A stretch of 64,000 bases of DNA from Tillus elongatus (GCA_964006375.1 OZ023262.1:193916907-193980906); one strand, 5' to 3'. Positions 30,985 through 42,584 are shown, counted from the first letter of the stretch. Translations and numbers: made by a program. The notes: generated by a model from the sequence alone, not told the origin.

Positions 30985-32336
30985 AAGCGCTTCCTAGCAA
31001 CTACAGGCCTATTTCTCTCCTTTTAGTCATCTCTAAAGTGATGGAAAAGTATATAAACACCGAACTACTAAAATTCCTTGAAAAACACAGTCTAATCCAC
31101 GACAGGCAGTATGGATTCCGTCAGCGCAGATCGACTGCCGACCTCCTTTCCTTTGTCACCCATTCTTGGAACAAGTCTATGGAACAACACGGTGAATCCC
31201 AGATTGTTGCTCTAGACATATCCAAAGCATTCGACCAGGTCTGGCACGCAGCGCTGCTTAATAAACTTCCGGCCTATGGCCTACCACCAAAACTTTGTAC
31301 CTGGACAGCAAATTTCCTCTCCAACAGGAGCATATCTGTTGTTGTGGATGGCCATTCCTCTAAACTGTATCCAATTAATGCAGGAGTTCCTCAAGGTTCA
31401 GCTTTAGCCCCTACTTTGTTTCTTCTCCACATCAATGACCTCCTCTCTAGCACATCCAACCCAGTTCACAGTTACGCGGACGACAGCACCCTCCACTCAA
31501 ATATACAATATTCTAAGCCTGTCTCTTTAGCTCAATTAGATGAGGATCGCAGACTCATGGAGGGTTCTGTCTCCGTGGACCTCCAAAAAATATTAGACTG
31601 GGGAAGTAGAAATCTTGTACAATTCAACCCCACCAAAACTAAGTCTTGCTTTCTTTCTCACAAGAGATACAGCAGCCCTAGACCCATCACAATGAACAAC
31701 CAAGTTATTCAAAGTAATGAGTCCTTCTCTCTTGTTGGCATTTCTGTGGATCGAAATCTTAATTGGCACCAACATGTTACATCAATTGCAGAAGCGGCTG
31801 CTAAGAAATTGGGTTTCCTCTTCCGGGCTCGCAAATACTTTTCACCAACTAATCTCTATACCTTATACACTTCACAAATAAGGCCAAACCTCGAATACTG
31901 CTCCCACATCTGGGGTGCAGCTGCCGCTTCTACACTCGCTATCCTGGACTCCATTCAAAAGAGAGCTATACGTCTCATCGGTGACCCTACCCTCACCCAA
32001 AGGCTTCCATCCCTTGCCCACCGACGTGCCGTTGGTGACCTCTCTCTCTTTTATAGATATCTGCACGGGCACTGCTCAGAGGAGCTTTCCTCCATAATTC
32101 CCCCACCTGCTGCCCCCAGTAGATCTACCAGGGGAACAGAGCGAATGCACCCTTTTAATGTCCAGGTCACCAGACATAGAACATCTTGTTATGCCCGCTC
32201 TTTTGTCCCGAGGACTTCCAAGTTGTGGAATTCCTTGCCGGCACATGTTTTTCCTTCTCCTCCGAACCTCCAAACCTTCAAGTCCAGAATTAACAAGCTG
32301 CCTCTTTCCTCCTTGTCAACACCCACGGTACGATAG
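30975..32336 (+). CDS. Family J reverse transcriptase, chimeric copy A2
   Basis: A 453-codon open frame without an ATG at its start (a TTG at 30975 lies in the shared block; the first in-frame ATG is at about 31041, MEKYINTEL). Motifs: ALPSNYRPISLLLVISKVME, QYGFRQRRSTADLLSF, VALDISKAFDQVWHAALL (motif A), GVPQGSALAPTLFLLHINDL (motif B), YADDSTLH (motif C), NPTKTKSCFLSHKR, LVGISVDRNLNWHQHV, and a C-terminal SQIRPNLEYCSHIWGAAA region. The endonuclease and RT N-terminus are missing. It ends in a short A-rich tail at about 32374-32387. The domain is intact in frame but lacks the parts needed for autonomous movement. Confidence 0.9.
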   Translation: MFYKALPSNYRPISLLLVISKVMEKYINTELLKFLEKHSLIHDRQYGFRQRRSTADLLSFVTHSWNKSMEQHGESQIVALDISKAFDQVWHAALLNKLPAYGLPPKLCTWTANFLSNRSISVVVDGHSSKLYPINAGVPQGSALAPTLFLLHINDLLSSTSNPVHSYADDSTLHSNIQYSKPVSLAQLDEDRRLMEGSVSVDLQKILDWGSRNLVQFNPTKTKSCFLSHKRYSSPRPITMNNQVIQSNESFSLVGISVDRNLNWHQHVTSIAEAAAKKLGFLFRARKYFSPTNLYTLYTSQIRPNLEYCSHIWGAAAASTLAILDSIQKRAIRLIGDPTLTQRLPSLAHRRAVGDLSLFYRYLHGHCSEELSSIIPPPAAPSRSTRGTERMHPFNVQVTRHRTSCYARSFVPRTSKLWNSLPAHVFPSPPNLQTFKSRINKLPLSSLSTPTVR

Positions 32337-32387
32337 TATTTAGGCTGTAAGCCCTCGTGGTGTGTTGTTGACATTAAAAAAAAAAAA

Positions 32388-33679
32388 CATGATATTTGTA
32401 TCTAACGTGTAACCGTGGTGTAGAGGTGGTGTAGTGGTGACAGTGATGTATATTGCATGTTATGGTAATATAGTTGTACATATACTTCGGTTGCTTGATA
32501 ACATCCCCCCACAATTACATAATTAATATAACGCAAAAGATACGTTATAATTACGTTATAAATATCATTACGCTTCTTAATTACCCATTACTCAATTACG
32601 TGGACATACTAACTTAAACAGAAATAAATGCCGCAAAGCACAAAAAAACATTTTTCGATGACATCGCAAACTATTTTACTAACTGCGAGCAGATAATTAC
32701 AATTCTGAGCAAAAGGTGAATTAGCATTGTAGATTGCGGTAATTATTAAGCTGGAAGTCTGCAACTAATACAATAAACCAACAGAAAGGTCGTGCTTATC
32801 TACTAAACAGATTGATGACACCATTTGCTAGTGTGGCACTTTAAAATATCTATGCCCATTTGAATGGAACTACTTGCATCCTGAGCTTTTGTCAAACTAA
32901 CAATAGCTATTCTCCAAAGCTCGACTGAAACAAATTCCTCCATATTATAAATTCATACGTTGCTGTAATATAGTATGTTAGCATTGTTCACGGAGGACAT
33001 GTTCACACATCATAGCCATATAATTTGAGCTTATGATAAAGCTCAGCTTGTAAACAAGGTTATGTTTCCTTGAAAATACTTGCATATTATTTATTTACGA
33101 CTCTGTTATGTTCGATCCGCAGAATCAGAATGCGGGATATCTTTATAAAATATGTCCCAAAACCTTTTATACACTTGTCCTATTTATATAACGGCAAAAG
33201 TATGTGGCTTTGGAGGATGCTATTTCTGTTTCTGGAATACAGCGAACTGTGTTTTAATGCATTCGTATGTATACGTTGCTCTATAATTTATCAAAAAAGA
33301 GAAAGAAGATAAAACGCAGATTTCAAATTTATTACAGCTCATAGGAACTGCATAGAGAACTACACTATATTTTAGACAAAAGCAAATATTCTAAGCTCAT
33401 TGAATAGTTTCTATACAATTTGTCATACTTGTTTATTAGCGAGTTTCTGTAAAAGACTAGTGATGCAAAATGAATCATAACTTCCACATAGCTGTCATAA
33501 TCACTCTCTTCACAAAAAGACATTGACATGAAATGAATTTAGGGTCCATGACTTGACCACAAATAAAATATCCATACTCCTGTGCCCATAAACTTCTGAA
33601 ACGTTATGTTACTCGAGTTTTAACGAAAAAAATGTCAATTTCATAAGTCACCCCTCAGTTATCCCCTACCCCCTGAAGA
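32388..33679. other. No gene recognised
   Basis: AT-rich DNA with only short chance frames. No repeat or domain was recognised by eye. Confidence 0.5.
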
Positions 33680-34206
33680 GATCTTACCCAAAAACAATTA
33701 TAAGCGTTCACTTGTCGGCTACTCACTGGATACCAAATTTGAAGATGATATCTCAATTGGTTCGAAAGTTATTGCGCCTACTAACAGACAGACGTACAGA
33801 CCGACAGAGAAAAAAATTATTTCCAGAATCAACGTTTCTATGTGCTTTGACATTTTTACGCCGTGTTAGCAAAAAAAAATTCGAAATTTCTGTCACCGAA
33901 ATTCCACTCCCACACATTTAATCCCTAATTGATAATTAGCACAAATTACCAGATGTTACATGACATTGGAAGTTCTCTAATAAACAAACCCTAATATGTT
34001 ATATTACACGAATTTTGATGAAAAAATGTCGTTTTTCACCAAATCATCGCCCATTCATCCTCTGCCCCCAGGAACGATATTACCCAAAAACAATCTGAAC
34101 CGTTCGTTACTCGGGTGCTACCTGTATATCAAATTTGAAGACGATATCTTAATTGGTTCTAAAGTTATCCTGACTAAGAACAGACATACATACGGACCGA
34201 CACACG
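33680..34206 (+). repeat. Two diverged copies of a ~130-bp segment, about 395 bp apart
   Basis: ACCCAAAAACAATTATAAGC... with CAAATTTGAAGATGATATCT and AACAGACAGACGTACAGACC (about 33687-33803) recurs as ACCCAAAAACAATCTGAACC... with CAAATTTGAAGACGATATCT and AACAGACATACATACGGACC (about 34082-34203). Such CAGACAGAC-bearing segments are common in insect repeats. The family was not named. Confidence 0.6.
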
Positions 34207-34374
34207 CAAAAAAATCATGTTTTCTATTTGTTTATCCACTTTTTACGACGTTTAAGCGAAAGAAAAACATAAAATATTTTGATCTTGAACCCTGTTTTTA
34301 CCTGCACCTCAAACAATTTGTTTCTTTAAACGCGTACAACTTCTTTTATTCTAACCTCTTCACCTGAATTCTGG

Positions 34375-34533
34375 CATATACCATACCTGGGATTGGGATC
34401 AACTTGCGTACTAAATTTGGTTACAACTTTGCCATACCTGGTCAGATTTTCCTTTGTAACGAACTTATCCAAGCCATTTACTAAAGAAACACGCGTGGCA
34501 AAAACCGTTCCATTATTTTTTGAGTTATTGTGA

Positions 34534-34616
<83 letters not shown>
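34375..34616 (-). mobile_element. HLE repeat (TA-core family), 3' half, with its (TA)n
   Basis: On the minus strand the (TA)n tract is followed by TCACAATAACTCAAAAAATA and GTAAATGGCTTGGATAAGTT, matching the sequence after the TA core of the element at 53331-54060. The TA run (34536-34616) directly abuts the mariner M2 element on its other side. Confidence 0.55.
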
Positions 34617-34619
<3 letters not shown>

Positions 34620-36323
34620 GTGTGACAAAGACCGTTCCTGAGACACTCGTTATTCAAAACAATGTTTTTACAAAACATTTTCGACATATTTATTGCTACA
34701 AACTGGCCATATCCAATTTTTCGTAGCGTAAACAACTTCGCTGCTATGGCAACAAAGACCGTATCTTTCTTGATACGGAACTATAACACTTTGGATTCTA
34801 TTATAAAAAAATGAGAACAAATGTCTTAAAAATGACATCCTTCGGTTGGACTTCATTATTCAATTTCTTATCAAATTATCAATTGAAATAATGTGAGTGT
34901 ATCTGTAGCTGTCAATTGCAAACATTAATTGTCGTCAGTTATCTGCAGTTTGTAATACTTTAAAACGCTTCACTTTAGAAAATTGCGAACTTTCACAATT
35001 TAATAATGATTATTATTATGTCAAAATAACGTGAAAAGCTGGGATTTTAAATATTCATCATGGTGGGCTATGGTGTAAGGAAACGAAGTTATAAAGAAGT
35101 GTGCATGCTTTTTGATGAACTGTATTCTATAGGTCACAAATTACTGAAGGGTATGTTTCCAAGTTATTGAAAAAATTTAAGGAAACTGGTAGTGTCAAAT
35201 ATAAACTAACCATAGGAAATCAAGAAGCAAAAAAACGGCCGTAGCTTGTAGTGAGGCATTAGATATATTGTTGCATTTTGAAAACCTTCATTTGCCTGCA
35301 AATAAAGATGTTGCATTACACAATGTTTCACAAACAGCTGTGGTAAATTTTCTAAAATTTCACACGTACAAAGTACAGGTGGTACGAAAACTTGTAGATG
35401 GCGATTTTGAGAGGCATAGTGAATTTTGTGATATTATGATAAGCAAATTTAGTGGGAATCCCGACCTTGATATACACATTCTTAACTCTGATAAAACTAC
35501 TTCAACGCTGCATAGATTTGTTGATAAAATAAATTATCGTTATTGGCCTCAGCAAAATCCACATTGGATGCTGGAAACTTAAACCCAGCGACTACAAAAC
35601 ATGTATGTAAAGGCCGGTTACATACAGCAATATTATTGGTCCGCCGCTCTTCATTCAGCGAAATCCTCTAGGGAATATAACATTTGAAAAATACTTAAAT
35701 TTCTTATTAAATATATTATACCCGCTGTGGTTGCAGTGGGCCCAGTTAATGAAATTGGGGTTCTGCGAGATGAAGCTCCCAGTCATTTTGGCAGACGCGT
35801 GCGGTAATGATGAAGTTTTCGCAGAAAAGTGGATTGGGGGCGGTGATACTCTTGAGTGGGCTGGTCTCTCACCTGATTTGACACCATGTAATTTATTTGG
35901 GTCACTTCAAGAATGCTGTCTACATTAAATTTGGAAGACTTAAAAGCTAGAATTATTGCCCAAACAAGACGGATTGTGTATTCCAGCTTAATTTATGCAA
36001 TAAATTCCTTCAAAAAGCGAGTTGAATTGTGTAATTGTGCATTGATAATAATGGACAGCAATGAGAACATTTAATCAGCTGATAATTATAATTACTGTTC
36101 ATCTTATGGAACTCGATTAAAATTTTTTAGTGCCGTATCAAGAAAGACGCTCTTTTCCAAAATACGATAAAAAAATTCGCATCTTAACATTAAAAAAAAA
36201 TGTTGCCATAACAACGAAGTTGTTTGCGATACGAAAAATTTAATATCGCCAGACTGTAGTAGAAAATTTGTAGAAAACTTTTGTGACAACATTTTTTTGA
36301 ATAAGGAATATCTCAATCCCTGT
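34617..36323 (+). mobile_element. Mariner-type transposon M2 with long inverted ends
   Basis: The ends are inverted over about 190-220 bases: TTATTCAAAACAATGTTTTT... and CGTAGCGTAAACAACTTCG (34650-34745) pair with CGAAGTTGTTTGCGATACG and TGAATAAGG (36220-36307). CTTTCTTGATACGG (34767) pairs with CCGTATCAAGAAAG (36133). (TA)n tracts lie outside both ends. A dead transposase lies between. The tips are not cleanly defined because they run into TA-rich sequence. Confidence 0.75.
35059..36060 (+). pseudogene. Mariner-type transposase of M2, heavily decayed
   Basis: N-terminal KRSYKEVCMLFDELYS and EGYVSKLLKKFKETGSV (helix-turn-helix region, about 35090-35195). A 104-codon frame at 35268-35582 contains DFERHSEFCDIM, HILNSDKTTSTLHRF (first Asp) and NYRYWPQQNPHWM. 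Farther on are DEAPSHFGRRVR (second Asp region, about 35770), LEWAGLSPDLTPC (about 35850-35890; the third acidic residue is lost) and LEDLKARIIAQTRRIVYSS. Frameshifts and stops are numerous. Confidence 0.8.
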
Positions 36324-36332
36324 ACATATATA

Positions 36333-36344
<12 letters not shown>

Positions 36345-36409
<65 letters not shown>
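36345..36409. repeat. (TA)n microsatellite, right of M2
   Basis: A 65-base TA run just outside the right end of M2. Confidence 0.95.
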
Positions 36410-36413
<4 letters not shown>

Positions 36414-37107
36414 CGAATGCAATCAATTTTTAAAACACACTATATTTGCAGCTTCAACTGCCCCAATTACAGTTTAAAACTGAAAGTGTAGCATAATATA
36501 GTGGAAATATAAACAATATCAAGTCACGTCTCTATAAAAAGGATTTTAAAACCGTTTGTTCTTTTATCTTTACACTAAACCATAAGACGTCATCTAAGAT
36601 CGAAAGAGTCGTTGCATGTATATCAAGTCACAATTCAACTAACTCTTGTAATTAGTTTTTACGTTTACTTCTAATGTAATATAAAATTCCCGGGACATGA
36701 TGTCGGCGTCAAGTATCAGGTCAACAAAACTTTAGTTAACGTATCTTAGCTGTTTCAATGCTGGTATGCTTGTCTCCTACGCAGAAGGTTGCGAGATCAA
36801 TTTTCGGTCGATGAATGTATCCTTTTTTTGTTTCACTTTGACATTTGGAGAAATAATATTGGACAAATTTCATAAGTTTTGAACAAGTACTTATTTCTGT
36901 TTAAAACGCCTGAGTAACTCTGTCTGTCACCTTTGTGTCTAAAATTATAATTTTCAGCAGACATTTTGTTATTGTTGATATTGAATTTTTATTAAGAAAA
37001 TTGGTTTTTAAAAAGCTTTTTAGCTGTTGAAAAAACTGGTTTGATTAGGTTGACTAAAACGAAATCATCCCGCAGTAGAGTACAAAGACAAAATAACTGC
37101 TTCGTTT
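36410..37107. other. No gene recognised
   Basis: AT-rich. The segment at about 37030-37070 (GGTTGACTAAAACGAAATCA) also occurs at about 59048 before another repeat of the same family, so it may be the 5' flank or start of a longer HLE variant. Confidence 0.4.
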
Positions 37108-37146
37108 ATAATTAATTCATAGAACGAAAAATTCACTAATGGGGCG

Positions 37147-37231
<85 letters not shown>

Positions 37232-38992
37232 CCACCCGTAGAAAAAAATTCCGGGGTCAGTTTTTACACGTTAACGAGGAGGCGCATTTCTCCGGTAAAG
37301 CTCAAGATGTCCGTTATTATCCAAGGTAAGGAAAAAATCATGTAAGTTAATTACAGGGTGGTGTGAGCTCCATCTTATAACATTCTTTTGATAATCACAG
37401 GGTGACCCATAAGTTGTTAATAATACAAGTTTTCTTTTTTTAATGGAACACCCCTGTTATTTCTTATTTTATTGCACTTTCCATCGAATTATAAAGCATG
37501 CTTGTAAAACAATATCGTCCACCGTTTTCGAGTTATTTCACATTTTTGGCACACCAATAGTTATAGCAGTTTTTACCAATAGAAATAGGAGTCCCGTGAA
37601 AATGACGCATATAGAAAGGTTTTCGTTTATATTAGCCGAGATGCCATATACAGACGCTTTTAACCGTGGCTGAATTTGAAAAAAATTAAGTTACCGTAAC
37701 TCATTTTTTTTCAAATGGAACAGTTTATGTTTCAGAGGCCAACCGCATGCCCTGTGCTCCAACTCTTGTATTATATCCCGTATACCTAAGGACTATAGTT
37801 TTGGAAATATAGACATTTATAATCGCATACCATAATTCATGTAGCGATCAGTTTAACAATTTTTTTTCGGTTTTTACTTCAATTCTATTAACCCATCAGA
37901 TTATGTTATTATCTCGCGAATTTTTTAGGAAAAATATTAAAATATTTAAATGAACTTTACCAAAAAAAAGTAACAAATAATTAATTTGAATATCTATACA
38001 TATTTACATTTTCATAAATTGTTTTCACAAATGCCAAATGAAACTTCAAAGTGACAGACTTAAATACCCTTATTATTTCTGACAGCTTGTGACATGAAAA
38101 TATGACTATTTAATAATAATAATAGTAATAATAATCGCCTTTATTCACATACACACTTTACAAATATAAACTATCAATTAGACATTAACCTTTTTAGACA
38201 TTTTCCGTTTATATTTTTCTTTACTTACATTGGTTCAAATTTCTCTTTCTTTTAATAGTAATTTCACATTAGGTGCATAATTTGAATTTTGATGTATTGG
38301 TTCTATAAATTTTCGTATAAAAAGTTATTGTAAAAAATCGTTGCGAATTCACATGAAAAATTGGTTTCGAATTTTACTGGAAAAAAACTTTGTATAGCAA
38401 ATTTTCGTGTAATTTTTTTAAGGAACTTCCGTAAAAAGATTTTTATTTAATTTTAGTGCAAGATTGGTTGGCCTATTTTTGTAAAATATGGCGTTTCATG
38501 AAACAAAAAGCTTTATGTGAATAATTATATCTTGGCTTGTGTAGTTTTTGTGTAAATTACTTCGCCAGGAAAGTCAGACCATTTTTTTTGTTGGTAAAAT
38601 TTTAAATTTATGTTCCGCAAATTTAGGTTTATGATTTAGAAGAGTTTGACTTGGTAGTAAACATAAAAATGATAATTGGGTCTACGTAATGCTTACGTAA
38701 TGTTCGCAGCATAATTGAAGTCTTGATAATTGAAGGTTTCAGCAAATTAGAGAAGTGACAGTGTCAGAAGATGTTTGGCGTTTTTATTTATTTTGGACTT
38801 CTTAAAAATTGTGTTATATACAAGCACAAGCTAAAGCTTATTTTATGTCACGCTGTATAATATTAAGGTAGATAAATATACTATAGTATACTATAAATTT
38901 AGGCACTTTTCCAAACAAAAAGTTAGTTTGATGAAATATGGTGCATTGTCTCTACTATAAAGGTTATACTATCTACCAAATTATATGTCTTT
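37108..38992 (+). mobile_element. HLE repeat H3, long variant, 5' part (continues at 41466)
   Basis: It starts with CGAAAAATTCACTAATGGGG, then a (TA)n tract (37152-37225). GGGGTCAGTTTTTACACGTT and AATTACAGGGTGGTGTGAGC follow, homologous in order to 55360-55560. Several TTTTCGTATAAAAAG-type blocks lie at 38310-38420. At 38992 the element is interrupted by P3, and its 3' end resumes at 41466. Confidence 0.6.
37152..37225. repeat. (TA)n core of H3
   Basis: A 74-base TA run inside the repeat element. Confidence 0.95.
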
Positions 38993-38997
38993 AAAAG

Positions 38998-39041
38998 ACC
39001 TGACGATCGTTTCACTAACCAAGTTAGCGTCATCAGGGGAT
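38998..39041 (-). ncRNA. Hammerhead-like motif, P3 left arm
   Basis: On the minus strand: CTGATGA, extra C, stem II GCTAAC/GTTAGT, GAA, AC-GATC-GT, C, with flanking CCC and AGG giving two of three stem I pairs. The layout is the same as in P1. Confidence 0.6.
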
Positions 39042-39323
39042 GAAACATTCTAAATACTTAAAAAACTAACATCAACTTATATACCGGATCTTAGGTAAAG
39101 AGATCGAACTGAGATGGGAAACTAATCGCAGGCAAATTCCACAGTGTATTGTATTTTTATCGCCGGACAAGGTCTTTGCGCTGTCCCTACTAGTTTATCT
39201 TAAAAGTGTCCATCTGTAATAGTTTTGAAAAGGTTCAACGACAGCTAAATTAACATCGATTCCTTTGGCGGCAATAACTGTATACTTATGTTATCTTTAG
39301 AACGTACCGAAAACGTGGAAATT

Positions 39324-39659
39324 TTATTTAACAAAGCAATCGATCAGGTGACTCGTAATTGGCGGTGGTGAAGCGTTCATACAGTATTTGTTGTAACTAT
39401 ATAGCTGTCCTGGTTTTCTAACATTTTTTATTAATTTTAGATTATCTTTATCAACGTAATGATTATTATCCCAAATGTGTCGGGCGACAGAAGACTTATC
39501 TACAGTACCGTAACGTAATTGGGATAAGTGTTCTTTGAATCTAATTCCAATCGATCTTTTTGTTTGTCCGACGTATTTAGGATTACAATCTTGACAACTT
39601 ATTTCATAAATTCCCGACATTTTGTCCGCGCCATCCTTGACTTTTGGGTTACCTAGCAA
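39324..39659 (-). CDS. GIY-YIG endonuclease segment, P3 left half
   Basis: 111 codons: MSGIYEISCQDC, PKYVGQTKRSIGIRFKEH and VARHIWDNNHYVD, ending SHLIDCFVK. The nuclease motifs are intact. A short deletion removes the FESVYIAKYS part seen in the right half (PGQLYSYNKYC here). One missing A near 39664 shifts it out of frame with the upstream linker at 39653-39880. Confidence 0.85.
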   Translation of the reverse strand: MLGNPKVKDGADKMSGIYEISCQDCNPKYVGQTKRSIGIRFKEHLSQLRYGTVDKSSVARHIWDNNHYVDKDNLKLIKNVRKPGQLYSYNKYCMNASPPPITSHLIDCFVK

Positions 39660-40305
39660 GTTTTTAAGGTATTTGTTGTTGAAAATGTTAGCTGTAAGTT
39701 GACTTTTTTAAAAATTCTGTCTAGATCCCTCGTGATTTCAGGTTCAAATGGTAAGCAAACAAAGTTTTTCTCCGATTTTTCTCTTCTGAACGTCGTTGAT
39801 TCCGTCAACATTTTCTTTGTTTTCTGTTTGTTGCTTAATTTTTCCACTAGACAAGCAGTGTATCCGTTATATTCGGCCACGTTCTTAATATAATTTAATT
39901 CTTTGGTATATCTACTTTTGTTTAAAGGAAAATTAATTAACAGATTTACTAAAAAAAATCAGACTGGCCATTTTTTGCGTACGTATGATGTGAGTCGTTC
40001 GGGATGTAGCTTAGAGTAGTGGTTTTCTTTCTATAGACATCGAATTCTAAAGTGTCTTTATTCTTGACAACTAGTACATCTAAAAAGGGAAATTTATAAT
40101 TAATTTCTAATTCGTGGGTAAATTTTATAGAGTTTAATTTAGCAATAAAATCTTCTATTCTGCAAATGTTTGTGTTAAACACCGCGAAAATATCATCCAC
40201 GTAACGACACCACATTCTAGGAAAATAACCACTTTCACTTTCAAGATCTGTTTCAAATCTGCTCATGAAAAGGTCTGCAATAAATGGCGATAGCGGATTG
40301 CCCAT
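39653..40305 (-). pseudogene. Penelope-like reverse transcriptase C-terminal half and linker, P3
   Basis: 39949-40305 (minus) reads MGNPLSPFIADLFMSRFETD (motif B region), MWCRYVDDIFAVFN (active-site YVDD), INYKFPFLDVLVVKNKD and VYRKKTTTLSYIPNDSHHTY, the Penelope-like RT from motif B to the thumb. 39653-39880 continues with AEYNGYTACLVEKLSNK and a basic linker. Frame breaks separate these from each other and from the nuclease. The RT N-terminus is missing. Confidence 0.85.
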
Positions 40306-40465
40306 CCTTTAAACAAAGAAAACCACTACTCTAAGCTACATCCCGAACGACTCACATCATACGTACGCAAAAAATGGCCAGTCTGATTTTTTTTAGTAAA
40401 GCTGTTAATTAATTTTCTTTTAAACAAAAGTAGCTATACCAAAAAATTAAATTATATTAAGAACG

Positions 40466-41051
40466 TGGCCGAATATAACGGATACACTGCTTGCCTAGTG
40501 GAAAAATTAACCAACACACAGAAAACAAAGAAAATGTTGACGGAATCAACGACGTTCAGAAGAGAAAAATCGGAAAAAACTTTGTTTGCTTACCATTTTA
40601 ACATGGAATCACGAGGGGTCTAGACAGCATTTTTAAAAAAGTCAACTTACAGCTAACATTTTCAACAACAACTACCTTAAAAAACTTGCTAGGTAACCCA
40701 AAGGACAAGGATAGCGCGGACAAAATGTCGGGAATTTATGAAATAAGTTGTAAAGATTGTAATCTTAAATACGTCGGACAAACAAAAAGATCGATTGGAA
40801 TTAGATTCAAAGAACACTTATCCCAATTACGTTACGGTACTGTAGATAAGTCTTCTGTCGCCCGACACATTTGGGATAATAATCATCACGTTGATAAAGA
40901 TAATCTGAAATTAATAAAAAATGTTAGAAAACCAGGACAGCTAAACAGGTTCGAGAGCGTATATATTGCGAAATATAGTTACAACAAAAACTGTATGAAC
41001 GCTTCACCACCGCCAATTACGAGTCACCTGATCGATTGCTTTGTTAAATAA
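40466..41051 (+). CDS. Penelope-like linker and GIY-YIG endonuclease, P3 right half
   Basis: The linker NVAEYNGYTACLVEKLTN starts at about 40464 and loses frame at about 40568 by a one-base deletion that the left half lacks. The nuclease frame at 40686-41051 is 121 codons: LLGNPKDKDSADKMSGIYE, YVGQTKRSIGIRFKEHLS, DKSSVARHIWDNNHHVDKD, FESVYIAKYSYNKNCMNASP and SHLIDCFVK. This is the most complete copy of the domain in the window and nearly matches P1. Confidence 0.85.
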
Positions 41052-41331
41052 AATTCCCACTTTTTCGGCACGTTCTAAAGATAATATAAGTATATAGTTA
41101 TTGCCGCCAAAGGAATCGATGTTAATTTGGCTGTCGTTGAGCCTTCTCAAAACTATTACAGATGGACACTTTTAGATAAAATAGTAGGGACAGCGCAAAG
41201 ACCTTGTCCGGCAATAAAAATACAATACACTGTGGAATTTGCCTGCGACTAGCTTCCCATCTCAGTATGATCTCTTTACCTAAGATCCGGTATATGTTGA
41301 TGTTAGTTTTGTAAGTATTTAGAATGTTTCA

Positions 41332-41373
41332 TCCTCCGATGACGCTAACTTGGTTAGTGAAACGATAGTCAGG
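41332..41373 (+). ncRNA. Mutated hammerhead-like motif, P3 right arm
   Basis: The core box is CCGATGA instead of CTGATGA, and GATAGTC replaces GATCGTC. The first change alters a conserved core base, so cleavage is unlikely. Stem II and GAAAC are kept. Confidence 0.6.
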
Positions 41374-41465
41374 TCTTTTAAAATGTGTTGTGGTGATTTG
41401 GGTTCTCCAAGTGTACTTATCAGTGCTCATCACAGGTACAATCTTCACTTAGTGTATATGTCTTT

Positions 41466-41540
41466 CTTAAAAAAAATTAACATTAAAAGCAGTTCTATCA
41501 AAATTCGCTACCATAACGCACTTGTTGCGTCCAGAGTTTT
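41466..41540 (+). mobile_element. HLE repeat H3, 3' end after P3
   Basis: It ends with AAAATTCGCTACCATAACGC and ACTTGTTGCGTCCAGAG, the family's 3' motif plus stem-loop ACGCA/TGCGT-like, as at 54030-54060. Confidence 0.65.
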
Positions 41541-41599
41541 TTTAATATAAATTAAGTTTCCTCCTGGAAAGCTTTTGTAACTTTAATGAAATTTGTAAT

Positions 41600-41910
41600 A
41601 CAAGTTTCTTTTAAAGAGACACAGTATCTATAGACATAACAAAATTTAAGTTTTCAGGTTCAGAGGATATTGAGTTTTGGGAATTTTTCTTAAAATGAGT
41701 TAGAACACAAGATTTTTTTGATAATATCGATATCAATGATAACACTTTCGAAATCATTCTTCAAGTACTAGGAGCCCTAAAATTGATCTTCAAGGTGTGT
41801 GTAAGTTTAAAGTATTAATGTTAGTAATATGCTGTATAATAATAGTGTACAATTCTTATACAAATTCACCACTATAACGCACTTGCTGCGTCCCGAAATT
41901 TTATTAATCC
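41600..41910 (+). mobile_element. HLE repeat, variant subfamily, 3' part
   Basis: It shares AATAGTGTACAATTCTTA and AAATTCACCACTATAACGCA then CTTGCTGCGTCC with 59100-59395. The 3' stem-loop is present; no TA core is visible in this part. Confidence 0.55.
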
Positions 41911-42584
41911 TATTGCGTTGGTGTCAACTCTCTCCTCCAATCACAAAGTGGAACCTATAAAATGTATATGGTTACTTCATTGTTTGCCATTTAATTTATC
42001 CAGCTGTGATGTAATAATCAAGCACGATTTACACACACAATAAAAAGAAAACAGCGATAACATAAACAATATTTCTTCACCCTATCTGTTTGCAGTGAGC
42101 GTAAAAGCAATTGCAATTTCATTTCAAACAAATATGTTCCAGTCTGTTTGCCAAATTGTATTTTTATTGCGAGAGCAAATAACCTTCATTGTAGTACATG
42201 ACAACGTAATTTTTTCTGATAATCCTGCACTGACTTGTTTGGTAAAATCGAAAATATATAATAAATTGAATAAACACAGCGATAATGCATAGAATGCCGG
42301 AAGTTCAAGATTTAAAATACACAGTTGTATATTGCACTTATGTACGAGCGATGGCGCTTAAGTCCTGTCTCAGACCCATTTATAGTTAGGGAAGACGTGG
42401 CATGAACGGAAAAAGCAAAGCGATAATAAGGGAATCTCTTAAATTACTTAAGGTAAAAACTTGCGCAAATGCCTGATAGATGGCAACAGTTTAACTATAA
42501 TATATGTAATATGATGCTTCCAGTATGACACGTTCGCTTCCTAGACAACGTTCTGTTTTACAAAAGTAAAGTAATTTTCGACGA
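41911..42584. other. No gene recognised
   Basis: AT-rich spacer with one chance frame (42095-42292) and no recognised domain. Confidence 0.45.

Larger units (their letters stand above)
38993..41454 (-). mobile_element. Penelope-like element P3, 2.46-kb inverted dimer with 11-bp target duplication
   Basis: Flanked by TATATGTCTTT at 38982-38992 and 41455-41465. The left half (38993-40028) reads on the minus strand: arm, GIY-YIG and linker. The right half (40313-41454) is the same sequence on the plus strand. A 284-base central loop (40029-40312), belonging to the left copy, holds the RT active site. So two 5'-truncated copies are joined head to head. The halves carry different single-base frame errors. 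The right half reaches the true outer end (CAATCTTCACTTAG); the left half stops inside the arm. Confidence 0.9.
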
